A stretch of 64,000 bases of DNA. Origin: Paractinoplanes ovalisporus. GTDB taxonomy: Bacteria; Actinomycetota; Actinomycetes; Mycobacteriales; Micromonosporaceae. The DNA is taken from positions 124,001 through 188,000 of the forward strand of contig NZ_JAENHP010000017.1 of NCBI RefSeq assembly GCF_016834655.1, written 5' to 3'. Of this stretch, positions 41,142-50,654 are shown one piece after another (within the stretch, counting starts at the first letter, position 1; each line of letters starts with the position of its first letter). The translations under genes and the position numbers were made by a program. Below the pieces are notes generated by a model that searched no databases, was not told the DNA's origin, and saw only the letters and a program-made list of their open reading frames with translations.

Positions 41142-42209
41142 ATGGAGTCACCGTTCACGTCGGGCATCCACAGCCGGGAGGAATTCGGCGCCGCGCTCGA
41201 ATGGCTGCGTCAGCGGCACGCGCGCGTCAACCAGCTCGACGACCCGCTGTCGCTGCGCGAGATCGCGAACCGCACCGGCGGCGGAGTCCCCAACACGATC
41301 CGCAACTACCTGAACGGCCGTACCGTGCCTCCCCGCGTGGCGCTCGAACGGCTGGCCGAGCTCTTCGGGGCCGATGCCGCCCAGCTCGATGCCCTGTTGC
41401 GGGCGCGGGAGGAGCTTTCCCGCGTACGGACGTTCAAGGTCCCGCCGCTCGCGCCACAACCCGGTCCAGCGCAGCCCGGCTCCGAGCAACCGGGTCCCGG
41501 GCAGCTCGCGCCACAACCCGGTCCAGGACAGCCCGGCTCCGAGCAACCAGGTCCCGGGCAGCTCGCGCCACAACCCGGTCCAGGACAGCCCGGCTCCGAG
41601 CAACCAGGCCCCGGGCAAGCGGAATCACCGCTCTCGTCCGCGACACCGCCGGAGCCTCAACAGTCGAGCCCACAAGCCCCGGCCACTGAACAGCTGAACC
41701 CACGGACGACGGGCCGACAGCCGCCGCTGGGGTCGCAACCACCGCGGCGCACCACGCGTCGACGGCTGATCCTGGCCGTGGCGGCGACCGCGGTCCTCGC
41801 GTCGGCGGCGACGCTGGTGGCGGTGTTGCTCGCCCGGGAAGACCCGCCGGCAACGTCCGGGCCGGTGCCCGTGATCGTGCAGAACATGGTCGCGGTCGGA
41901 GCGGACGGCCTGGTCGAGGACGAGACCCCGGCCTATCTGTCGGCCCGGCCGGTGCCCCGCTGCGCGGCCAACGGCTGCAAGCTGGCCGGCACCGAGATGT
42001 GGAGCGGCGCGGCCCTGACGGTCGAATGCCGGGCCGAGGGCTCGGTCATGCACAACTACAACGTCGCCGAGGGCACGGCCAACCCGCACAGCGCGCGCTC
42101 GACGATCTGGTACCGGGCCCGGACCGCCGACGGCCGGGCCGGCTTCGTCTCCGAGGTCTACCTGGCCCCACGCTTCCGTGGCGGCCTCGACCTCCCCCGC
42201 TGCTCCTGA
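41142..42209 (+). CDS. Membrane-tethered XRE-type HTH protein with Pro/Gln repeats and extracellular domain
   Basis: 355 residues. Residues 1-95 hold a helix-turn-helix of the XRE kind (LSLREIANRTGGGVPNTIRN then YLNGRTVPPRVALERLAELF). Residues about 103-160 are three tandem 19-residue PQPGPGQPGSEQPGPGQLA units. A membrane helix (LILAVAATAVLASAATLVAVLLA, about 207-229) is followed by a 120-residue outer domain with an SH3-like look (AYLSARPVPRC, WYRARTADGRAGFVSEVYL). This gives a one-protein route from envelope to DNA. Targets are unknown; the divergent membrane-protein gene is a candidate. Confidence 0.82.
   Translation: MESPFTSGIHSREEFGAALEWLRQRHARVNQLDDPLSLREIANRTGGGVPNTIRNYLNGRTVPPRVALERLAELFGADAAQLDALLRAREELSRVRTFKVPPLAPQPGPAQPGSEQPGPGQLAPQPGPGQPGSEQPGPGQLAPQPGPGQPGSEQPGPGQAESPLSSATPPEPQQSSPQAPATEQLNPRTTGRQPPLGSQPPRRTTRRRLILAVAATAVLASAATLVAVLLAREDPPATSGPVPVIVQNMVAVGADGLVEDETPAYLSARPVPRCAANGCKLAGTEMWSGAALTVECRAEGSVMHNYNVAEGTANPHSARSTIWYRARTADGRAGFVSEVYLAPRFRGGLDLPRCS
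41448..41618. repeat. 57-bp tandem coding repeats x3
   Basis: Three nearly identical 57-bp units (period seen from GCGCCACAAC at 41451 and 41508) encode the Pro/Gln/Gly linker of the membrane-bound HTH protein. Confidence 0.9.
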
Positions 42210-42263
42210 CCCCGGGCCTCAGCGTGTGACGGGCCCCGGGCCTCAGCGAATGGCGGCCCCGGT

Positions 42264-43211
42264 TCAGCGGGTGGCGGACTCCGATTCGCTCAGGGCGGCC
42301 AGAGTCTCGACGCCTCCGCCGACTCCGGCCGCGGCCACGGCGGCAATTACGGTGGCCGCGCGCAGGGCGTGGTAGCCGCCCCGGCCCAGGGTGGCGGCCT
42401 TCAGGTTGCTGGCCACCGCGCGCGGGAGGGTGCGGCGGATGTAGTTCTGTTCGGCGCCCAGCTTCTGGTCCTTGGGCAGCAGGCCGGCCATCTGGACCTT
42501 GCCGCGGCCCTCGGCGTAGCAGCGGCGCAGGAAGAAGCGGAACGTGGAACGGTCCAGGGGGACGTCGTGCTCGATGACCGAGTCGGGGACGTACATCCAG
42601 TGGCCGCCGGTTTCGGCGCTGATGCGCAGGCAGAGCTCGGTGTCCTCGGGGCGGTTCTGGTCGCCCAGCTTGCCGAAGCCGACCCGGAAGCCGCCGACCT
42701 GGAGGAAGGCCTCGCGGCGGACCATCATGCTGGCCGACCACACGTTGCGGATCTCGGCGACCGAGGTGGGCATGCCGGCGTACGAGACACCAACGGTCCA
42801 CAGAAGTTCGTCGGGCATCCAGCTCGGGCGGGTCCGCTCCCAGGCCGGGACGATGCTGCCGCCGGCGCCGACCACGGCCGGGTTGTCGAACGGGCGGGCC
42901 AGGTGGCCGAGCCAGGTGGGGTGGGCGACGGTGTCGTCGTCGAGGAACGCGATCAGCTCGGACCGGGAGTGGAATGCGCCGGTGTTGCGGTTGCCGGAGG
43001 CGCCCCGCACCGAGGTGTTCTCGAGCACGGTCACGCCCGGGAACTCGTCCTGGCACCGCTTGAACAGCTCGGGGTTGTGATCGACAACCACGATGATCTC
43101 GGCCGGGGTCAGCTTCTGCTGCTGGGCCGAGGCGACGGTGCGTTGCAGGGAGGCCCAGCGGCGTTCGCTGTGCGTGGGGATGACGACGCTGACGTCGATG
43201 CTCTCGGTCAT
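42264..43211 (-). CDS. Family 2 glycosyltransferase
   Basis: 315 residues from the ATG at 43211, preferred over the one at 43250 because GGAG lies nine bases before it. GT-A fold: VSVVIPTHSERRW at the start, IIVVVDHNPEL, GASGNRNTG, and LIAFLDDDT as the DxD metal site. RPEDTELCLRISAETGG is the acceptor-side ED motif. A C-terminal hydrophobic segment (LRAATVIAAVAAAGVGGGV) may touch the membrane. It likely adds a sugar to a surface glycan. No partner genes nearby. Confidence 0.9.
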   Translation of the reverse strand: MTESIDVSVVIPTHSERRWASLQRTVASAQQQKLTPAEIIVVVDHNPELFKRCQDEFPGVTVLENTSVRGASGNRNTGAFHSRSELIAFLDDDTVAHPTWLGHLARPFDNPAVVGAGGSIVPAWERTRPSWMPDELLWTVGVSYAGMPTSVAEIRNVWSASMMVRREAFLQVGGFRVGFGKLGDQNRPEDTELCLRISAETGGHWMYVPDSVIEHDVPLDRSTFRFFLRRCYAEGRGKVQMAGLLPKDQKLGAEQNYIRRTLPRAVASNLKAATLGRGGYHALRAATVIAAVAAAGVGGGVETLAALSESESATR

Positions 43212-43999
43212 GACGAGCCGCTCCAGGGGGTGTGAAGGGCCGAGCATCACGTACGGGGTGAGGCCGCGACGTCATGCCTGGTGGCACGGGCCACCTTCGG
43301 TTGTTCAGGGCGTTCACGGGCTAGTTGATCAACCCGCGGGCGAGACCATACACAGGGAATCTATGAATTGCATAAGAGGTTGGCCGACCCCCATTTACAG
43401 TTCCGGACGCTATTGTTTCGGCCACGCAAACGATTAGGGCAAGTCGGGAGATGCCGCTTTTGGACGCATCAGCGCCGATGGCGGCAGTTGCACCGGAAAC
43501 CACATGTCATCGGTGGTCACAGGCCCGGCCGGGGACCGGTCCGGACTGACGGCCGGCCAAGCGCTGAAAGCGGATCCAGCAGGGATCTGCCATTCTTTCG
43601 GCTTGCCGGTGATCACCCGTTCACCCGATGACGGCCCGAGCCGGGACGGCCGCGCAAAACCATTTAGCAATACGAACGACTTACGATTCGCTGTTGCGCG
43701 GATCACGTGCCGGAAAACCATTCCCACTCCGGTTCCGGGACGACCCGAAGCCGGTGCGCGGCCACGCGTGGATCACACGCTGGGTCACAGGTGGTCGCCA
43801 CTGAGAGTTAGGAGCCGGACCACCGGGTAACGTCCCGGCGCCCGCGCTACGGCCCGTTGTTCCGCTCAGGCCGCGTGCGGCAGCCGCCGAAGGCGGAGTT
43901 CGGCCGTGGTGCTCCTCGGGACCCGACGTGGCGTACGGGATCTGCGGTCTTGGCCGACGAACAAGCGCAAGCCCGGGTCGAAGCCGCCGCGTCATCCAG
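43212..43999. other. About 790 bp without a supported gene, less GC-rich than the surroundings
   Basis: Both strands have short open frames of 60-110 codons but none has a good start, codon bias or recognisable protein. The stretch near 43340-43480 and 43660-43700 is noticeably richer in A and T. It contains the promoter of the glycosyltransferase gene and possibly horizontally acquired or decayed DNA. Confidence 0.5.
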
Positions 44000-44360
44000 C
44001 GACCGGCCGTGCGCCGTCGTGTCCGCAAGCGAGCGGAAGAGCGCCGCAGACAACCGGGAGAACGCCGCGAGCGACCGGGGGAACGCCATAAACGATCGGG
44101 AGAGCGCCGCTCGGACGCGAGCGATCGGGACAGCGCCGCAAACAACCAGGAGAACGCCGCTCAGACACGAGCGATCGGGACAGCGCCGCAAACAACCAGG
44201 AGAACGCCGCTCAGACACGAGCGATCGGGACAGCGCCGCAAACAACCAGGAGAACGCCGCTCAGACACGAGCGATCGGGAGAACGCCGCTCGAACGCGAG
44301 CGATCGGGAGGGCGCCGCCCGAACACGAACGATCGGCAGAGCGCCGCCCGGACGCGAGGG
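44000..44360. repeat. Tandem array with three perfect 50-bp copies and degenerate flanks
   Basis: Perfect 50-bp units run 44131-44180, 44181-44230 and 44231-44280; each contains CAGCGCCGCAAACAACCAGG and GACACGAGCGATCGGGA. Degenerate 25-30-bp half units extend to both sides. The array ends at the stop codon of the minus-strand gene at 44361. A long plus-strand frame through it is an artefact. Confidence 0.92.
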
Positions 44361-44708
44361 TCAGCGCCAGAAGACGGCGACCGCAGCGTTGACCAAGGTC
44401 AGCGTGATGATGCCGATGAAGTGGCCCTTGTTCACAGCCTCACGCCTACGCGGGATGAACACCATGATGAAGATCAGGACGGCCAGCACGAGCTTCACGC
44501 CGAGCTTGATCGGGTCGGGTTCGGCGTCGCCGCCGCCGCGCAACGGGGCCGCCAGGCCGATGCCCGACACGAGCTGGATGATCGAGCCCCAGAGGACGGC
44601 CGGGTTGATGCGGAACTTGCCCGACACGAACTGAGCGACCGCCCCGCCGAGCAGCAGCGCGAAACCGATCAGGTGAACGAACAGCAGGATCAGCCGGAGT
44701 GCTTCCAC
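44361..44708 (-). CDS. Small integral membrane protein
   Basis: 115 residues with four hydrophobic helices (LILLFVHLIGFALLLGGAVA first, then LWGSIIQLVSGIGLA, LVLAVLIFIMVFIP and IIGTLTLVNAAVAVFW-like). Conserved-looking His and Gly in the first helix suggest a small transporter or an enzyme accessory. Family not identified. It lies 24 bp downstream of the P450 gene. Confidence 0.75.
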   Translation of the reverse strand: MEALRLILLFVHLIGFALLLGGAVAQFVSGKFRINPAVLWGSIIQLVSGIGLAAPLRGGGDAEPDPIKLGVKLVLAVLIFIMVFIPRRREAVNKGHFIGIITLTLVNAAVAVFWR

Positions 44709-44732
44709 GCCCGGAAGCTTGCCAAATCCCGG

Positions 44733-45917
<1,185 letters not shown>

Positions 45918-45932
45918 CCACGCGCCTCCCCG

Positions 45933-46991
45933 TTATCGGCGGATATCCATCACCGTACGCCCTTCGAGCCCGTGCCAGGTTCGCAGGCGCTCGCCCTCTT
46001 CTTCCACGGCCTCGGCGCCCTCCGGCGCGAACAGCCTGACCTGCAGATCCGGGCCGGCGACCTTCCACATGCCGGCGACACGCCCGTCAACCAGGACAAA
46101 ACGCGCGCCCTCGACGCTGAGCCCGCGATAGGCGTCGTCGATGACGCGGCTGCGGTCGTCGAAGCCGAGCACGACGTTGTCGAACGCGGGCAGGAAGCGG
46201 GGTTCGACGTTCTGCTCGGGTGCCGGGAGCGGCGCGTCGAGAACGTCAAGAAGTTCCCTCCCCCGTACGTCGCGGAAGGTGCGCAACTGAGGCCGGAGCC
46301 GCTTGATCGACTCGCGGAGGCCGCTCAGCCCCGACCACGCGCGGATGTCGGCCGACGCCGCCGGCCCGAACGCGCGCAGATACCGCAGGACGAGCTCGTC
46401 GGCCGTACCGGCGGGTTCGGGCTCTTTCCCGAGCCACGCCCCGATCGTGGTGTTGCGGGCCGGCGCCTTCTGCCCCCACACGCCACGCGGGGGCACCTGC
46501 ACCAGCGGCACGAGCGAGCTGAGCATGTCGCCCAGAACGCGCGGCGCCACCTCGGGCCACCGCTCCCCCACGGCCCGCCCGGCTTCGGCCAGGATGCTGG
46601 GCGCGCGGGTGAAGACCGGCAGCCCGGCGGCGGCCAGCTCCCGCAGGTCGACCCCTTCGAGCTCGCGACGATAGACGGCCCGCACACGCGCCTCGAGCAT
46701 CGGCTGGTGCAGCCCGCGCAGCGCGAGGCAGTCCTCGGCGGTCACCAGGTGGATCGTGCGCCGCATCAGCAACGTGCGCACCACCCGGCGCGTCTCGAGC
46801 AGCTCGACCAGCTCGGCCGGCCGGAAACCGTCGAGACGGCTCCACAGACCGACGTACGGCTCGTGCGGCTCCTGGGCCTGCAACCCGCACAGGTGCGCGA
46901 TGGCGTCGAAGGCCGTCCGGTCGTGCCGCCGGTCGAGCATCTGCCGGGCGAGCAACGCCCGGTTGAGAGCGCGGTTGTCCAGCACCGTCAT
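45933..46991 (-). CDS. Winged helix DNA-binding domain protein (HTH_42/DUF1006 family)
   Basis: 352 residues. Motifs of the COG3214 family are visible: LCGLQAQEPHEPYVGLWSRL at the start, RTLLMRRTIHLVTAEDC, and VLGFDDRSRVIDDAYRG near the end. Characterised relatives include the DNA glycosylases AlkX/YcaQ, which unhook interstrand crosslinks, but most actinobacterial paralogues are uncharacterised; a repair role is inference. The stop is 15 bp before the P450 start, so the two are likely co-transcribed. Confidence 0.85.
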   Translation of the reverse strand: MTVLDNRALNRALLARQMLDRRHDRTAFDAIAHLCGLQAQEPHEPYVGLWSRLDGFRPAELVELLETRRVVRTLLMRRTIHLVTAEDCLALRGLHQPMLEARVRAVYRRELEGVDLRELAAAGLPVFTRAPSILAEAGRAVGERWPEVAPRVLGDMLSSLVPLVQVPPRGVWGQKAPARNTTIGAWLGKEPEPAGTADELVLRYLRAFGPAASADIRAWSGLSGLRESIKRLRPQLRTFRDVRGRELLDVLDAPLPAPEQNVEPRFLPAFDNVVLGFDDRSRVIDDAYRGLSVEGARFVLVDGRVAGMWKVAGPDLQVRLFAPEGAEAVEEEGERLRTWHGLEGRTVMDIRR

Positions 46992-47057
46992 GCGCCGACG
47001 GTAGTTCAGAACGATCCGGGCCGGGTATTCACCTCTTCTCAACGGGGGGAGTCAGTC

Positions 47058-47309
47058 ATGACCAGCATGTCGGGACCGCAGGCGATACCGTTCGTCGCCA
47101 CGATCACCGAGGACTTCGGCCGGAAGGTGCGCGAGGAGGGCGGCGTCTATCCGGGCGGCCCGATCGTCGGCGCCTCGGACGCCGAGGAGGACGCCGTCCA
47201 CTCCGGCGCCCGCGACGAGCAACTCGCCGTCGACGTCACCCGCGACTCCGACGGGGTGCCGGTCGGCGCGGACGACGTCGAGGAGGACAAGCGCCGCTCA
47301 GGCGTCTGA
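47058..47309 (+). CDS. Small acidic hypothetical protein
   Basis: 83 residues with a strong GGGGGAG ribosome site, divergent from the winged-helix gene. Very acidic and polar, with VGASDAEEDAVHSGARDE then VGADDVEEDKRR, two imperfect copies of a V-G-A-x-D-x-E-E-D unit. No hydrophobic core beyond PFVATITEDFG, so probably largely disordered. Family not recognised. Confidence 0.65.
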   Translation: MTSMSGPQAIPFVATITEDFGRKVREEGGVYPGGPIVGASDAEEDAVHSGARDEQLAVDVTRDSDGVPVGADDVEEDKRRSGV

Positions 47310-47332
47310 CGACGGAGGGCGGCCGGCTCGCC

Positions 47333-47400
47333 GGTGGGCGCCGCTCGCCGGTGGGCGCCGCTCGCCGGTGGGCGCCGCTCGCCGGTGGGCGCCGCTCGCA
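47333..47400. repeat. 17-bp tandem repeat x4
   Basis: Four copies of GGTGGGCGCCGCTCGCC between the convergent small acidic gene and the alpha/beta hydrolase gene, 22 bp before the hydrolase stop. Each unit has the GGCGCC palindrome. Confidence 0.9.
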
Positions 47401-47421
47401 CGGCCCGCCGGCGGGCGCCGT

Positions 47422-48123
47422 TCAGGCGCCTGACGCCTCGCCGATCAGCTCGACCAGCTTGGCCGCCTCGGGGATCGCCACCGTGTGGGAGCCGCCGGCC
47501 AGCTCGACCGTGCGCCGTGAGCCGGCCCGCTCGGCCATGAACCGCAGCGCGGCGACCGGGATGTTCAGATCGTCGCTGCCGAACAGGAACCAGGACGGGA
47601 TCGACTTCCACGCCGGCTCACCCGGGGACGCCTCACCAAGGGCGGCCTCGGTGATCGGGCGCTGGGTGACGGCCAGGACCGCGGCGGCCTCGGCGGACGA
47701 GTCGGCGGCGAACTGGTGGTGGTAGAGCTCCTGCTGGATGTAGAGGTCGGTGCTGCCGTCGGGCAGCTTGACCGGCCGGAGGGTCTCACCGAGCGAGCTG
47801 CCCGGGAACTTGCCGGCCAGGTCGCCCGCGCTCTCCCCCTGGTCGGGCGCAAACGCTCCGACGTAGACCAACGCCTTCACGGCCGGGTTGCCGGTGGCCG
47901 CGTTGGTGATCAGCATTCCGCCATATGAGTGCCCGACCAGCACCACGTCGCCCTCGACCGAGGCCAGGGTCGCGCGCAGGTAGTCGGAGTCGTACTTGAC
48001 GCCACGCAGCGGATTGGCCACGGCGATCGCCGGATAGCCCTCCGCCCGGAGCAGCTCGATCACGCCGTTCCAGCTGGCCGACTCGGCGAACGCGCCGTGC
48101 ACGAGGACGATCGTCGGTTTCAT
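47422..48123 (-). CDS. Alpha/beta hydrolase
   Basis: 233 residues with a GGGGGAG site. VLVHGAFAESASWNGVI gives the oxyanion HG, VGHSYGGML the nucleophile elbow (Ser near 87), and late Asp and His (FGSDDLNIP, GGSHTVAIP) complete the triad. It resembles the short esterase/chlorinase-like hydrolases (COG0596/Abhydrolase_6) widespread in actinobacteria. Cytoplasmic, substrate unknown. Confidence 0.92.
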   Translation of the reverse strand: MKPTIVLVHGAFAESASWNGVIELLRAEGYPAIAVANPLRGVKYDSDYLRATLASVEGDVVLVGHSYGGMLITNAATGNPAVKALVYVGAFAPDQGESAGDLAGKFPGSSLGETLRPVKLPDGSTDLYIQQELYHHQFAADSSAEAAAVLAVTQRPITEAALGEASPGEPAWKSIPSWFLFGSDDLNIPVAALRFMAERAGSRRTVELAGGSHTVAIPEAAKLVELIGEASGA

Positions 48124-48207
48124 GGCAACTCCCCCAAGGTCTCGCGGTTCAGATGCCCCGCAAGCTTGCTCCTCGGCGCCCGGATCCGGAAAGGATCGAT
48201 CGGAGGG

Positions 48208-49254
48208 TCACAACACGGAACTTAAGTACCGGTCCGTGTTGTTGAACCTCCTCCCTCCGTCGGGGGTCACGGTGACGATGTCCTCGATGCGCACGCCGAA
48301 GCGGCCCGGCAGATAGATCCCCGGCTCGATCGAGAAGCACATGCCGGGCACCAGAGGCCGCGTCTCACCCCGTACGAGATAAGGGGGTTCATGGGTTTCC
48401 AGCCCGATGCCGTGACCGGTGCGGTGAATGAAGAACTCGCCATATCCCGCGTCCTCGATGACCCGGCGGGCCACCCGGTCGATCTCCTGACATTCCACCC
48501 CCGGCCGTACGGCTTCGAAAGCGGCCTGCTGCGCGAGGCGCACGACGTCGTGGACTTCCTGTTCCTCGCTCGTCGGCGGTCCGACGTGAACCGTGCGGGT
48601 GGTGTCGGAGCCGTAACCGTTCTTGAGTCCGCCGAAATCGAGCACCACCATGTCGCCGGTCTCGATGACGCGGTCGCCGATCTCGTGGTGCGGATTCGCG
48701 CCGTTGGGACCGGAACCGACGATGGTGAAGTCGACCTGTTCGTGACCGTACTCCCGCAGCATCCCGGCCAGAATGACCGCCACTTCCCGTTCGGTGCGAC
48801 CGGAGAAACGGACGGTCCTGATGTCTTCGAAGGCTCGGTCGGCGGCCGCGCCCGCCTCGGCGAGCAGTTCGATTTCCTCGGCGTCCTTGACCGCCCGCAG
48901 CATGGGCAACACCTCGGTCATGCCGACCAGACTCAGCTCCGGGCATTTCCGTTGCAGATTGAGGACGTGCAGGGCCCAGGCCGAGTCCGAGATGGCGAAC
49001 CGCCCCGTCAACGACACGTCATAGGGGTCTTCGCCGTCGGGCCAGGTCCGCACTTCCAGGTCGAGACCGTGCGGTTCCTCGAGCGCCGGAACAATGAGGA
49101 ACGGGTCGTGGCCGTTCCGCAGAACGAGCAGAGTGAGCCGTTCGGTGATCGGCGGGCGCAGACCGGTGAAATAGGTGAGGTCGGGGCCGGGTGTGAGAAG
49201 CAGGCCGTCGAGCCCGGCCTCCGCCGCGCTTCTCAGGGCCTTCTCGATGCGCAC
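48208..49254 (-). CDS. M24 family Xaa-Pro aminopeptidase
   Basis: 348 residues from GTG at 49254, whose first base overlaps the previous stop, with GGAGG upstream. An N-terminal creatinase-like domain precedes the pita-bread fold. Metal ligands appear as VLDFGGLKNGYGSDTTRT (two Asp), HRTGHGIGLETHEPPY (His), SIEPGIYLPG (Glu) and GVRIEDIV (Glu). It removes N-terminal residues ahead of proline; prolidase activity is also possible. Third gene of a coupled operon with GH13 and SulP genes. Confidence 0.92.
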   Translation of the reverse strand: MRIEKALRSAAEAGLDGLLLTPGPDLTYFTGLRPPITERLTLLVLRNGHDPFLIVPALEEPHGLDLEVRTWPDGEDPYDVSLTGRFAISDSAWALHVLNLQRKCPELSLVGMTEVLPMLRAVKDAEEIELLAEAGAAADRAFEDIRTVRFSGRTEREVAVILAGMLREYGHEQVDFTIVGSGPNGANPHHEIGDRVIETGDMVVLDFGGLKNGYGSDTTRTVHVGPPTSEEQEVHDVVRLAQQAAFEAVRPGVECQEIDRVARRVIEDAGYGEFFIHRTGHGIGLETHEPPYLVRGETRPLVPGMCFSIEPGIYLPGRFGVRIEDIVTVTPDGGRRFNNTDRYLSSVL

Positions 49255-50654
49255 TACTCCACCTCCAGGACGTGGAATCCCCACGCGGGCAGGTCGACGA
49301 AGAGCCCGGCGTCGGCCAGTTCCCTGCCGTCCCGGTCGAAAACGCGGCCGTCGAGCAGGTCGGTCAGACGCCATTGCGGTTTCTCGTCCGACCACCAGGG
49401 CGCCCGTACGCGGGTCCGCGCCGGACCGTCCGCGTAATTGACGACGACGAGGTGGCGTTTCCCGTCGTTCTGCCACGTCCACGCGAGCACGTCGTGGGTG
49501 TCGAGCAGCTGCCACTCCCCCGTGTTCACCTTCAACCGGGAAAGCTTTTCGCAGAAGGCTTTCAGCTCGTTGTCGGGCTGTTCGTCGGGATAGCGGCCCA
49601 GGAAGACAGGCAGTTTCACCCGGCGCCCCTCGAACTGGCCGTCGTGCCAGAGGGTGGCGCCGGGCAGAGTGGCGACGGCGACCGCGGCGGCCCGGTTCCG
49701 GGGCCCGAACGCGGTGGCGGCGCGGGGCTCGTCGTGGTTCTCGGTGAACCGGATCAGCCTGTCCTGATAGCCCCGATCGGCCCGCAGATGGGCGCGCACG
49801 GCGTCGGCGCTCTCGTGGGCCAGGCGGTCGTAGAGGCGCTTGTCGTAGCAGTAGTGGAAGCCCTGCTGCTGCAGCGTCCATTCGGTGTCCCAATAGGCCT
49901 CGGCGATCAGCAGGAAACCGTCGGGGAGGGCCTTGATGACCTCGGGCCAGAATTCCTGCGCCGGCTTGGGGCCCGCGCGGTCGCCCCACGTACGGACGAA
50001 AATGTCGTTGAAGAACAGCATGGCCATGTCGACGCGGACACCGTCACATTGCTCGGCGATGGATTTGAGCGTCTCGACGGTGGCCTTGCGCAGGCCGGGG
50101 TGGAAGGCGTTGAGCTGGGCCACGTCGGGCCACGGCGGGAAATACGGGTCGCGGCCGTGGGCGATGACGCGGTCACCCGCTTCGAACCAACCGGTGGGAT
50201 CCGACTTCAGGTCGTCCGGAGTGCCGTTGATGAACCAGTCCGGATATTCGGTGATGGCCGGGTGATCAGGGGCCACGTGGTTGGGGACGTAGTCGAGGAT
50301 CAGCTTCAGGCCGCGGTTCCGCAGTTCTTCGCGCGCCGTCCGGAGGCCACTTTGTCCGCCGAGGCGCTCGTCGACTTCATAACGCCGTACGCAATAGGGC
50401 GAGCCCACGATGTCGTCTTTCTCCGACAAATCGGGCAGCGCATTCCGGAATTCCCGCTGCAAGCCTTCGTTCGCGCTCGCGATGGCCAGGCCGGCCGGGC
50501 TGCGTTCCCAGACGCCCATGAGCCAGACCGCGTCGAGGCCGCGCAGCTCGTCCCACACCTCGCCGGGCACGTCGCCGAGCGTCACCGTCCGCCCGTAGCG
50601 GCGGCTCAGGCCGGTCAGCCAGGGCCAGGTGTCGAGCTCGTAGACCGCCGTCAT
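49254..50654 (-). CDS. GH13 alpha-amylase-like glycosidase
   Basis: 466 residues. The barrel motifs are DYVPNH (121-126), GVRVDMAM with the Asp209 nucleophile, LIAEAYWDTEW with Glu252 as acid/base, and FTENHDEP with Asp308. All three catalytic residues are present. A C-terminal beta domain ends WGFHVLEVE. There is no signal peptide, so it acts inside the cell, perhaps on glycogen, trehalose or maltooligosaccharides; the N-terminal barrel is compact and specificity is unclear. Overlaps the SulP stop (ATGA) and the M24 start. Confidence 0.88.
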   Translation of the reverse strand: MTAVYELDTWPWLTGLSRRYGRTVTLGDVPGEVWDELRGLDAVWLMGVWERSPAGLAIASANEGLQREFRNALPDLSEKDDIVGSPYCVRRYEVDERLGGQSGLRTAREELRNRGLKLILDYVPNHVAPDHPAITEYPDWFINGTPDDLKSDPTGWFEAGDRVIAHGRDPYFPPWPDVAQLNAFHPGLRKATVETLKSIAEQCDGVRVDMAMLFFNDIFVRTWGDRAGPKPAQEFWPEVIKALPDGFLLIAEAYWDTEWTLQQQGFHYCYDKRLYDRLAHESADAVRAHLRADRGYQDRLIRFTENHDEPRAATAFGPRNRAAAVAVATLPGATLWHDGQFEGRRVKLPVFLGRYPDEQPDNELKAFCEKLSRLKVNTGEWQLLDTHDVLAWTWQNDGKRHLVVVNYADGPARTRVRAPWWSDEKPQWRLTDLLDGRVFDRDGRELADAGLFVDLPAWGFHVLEVE

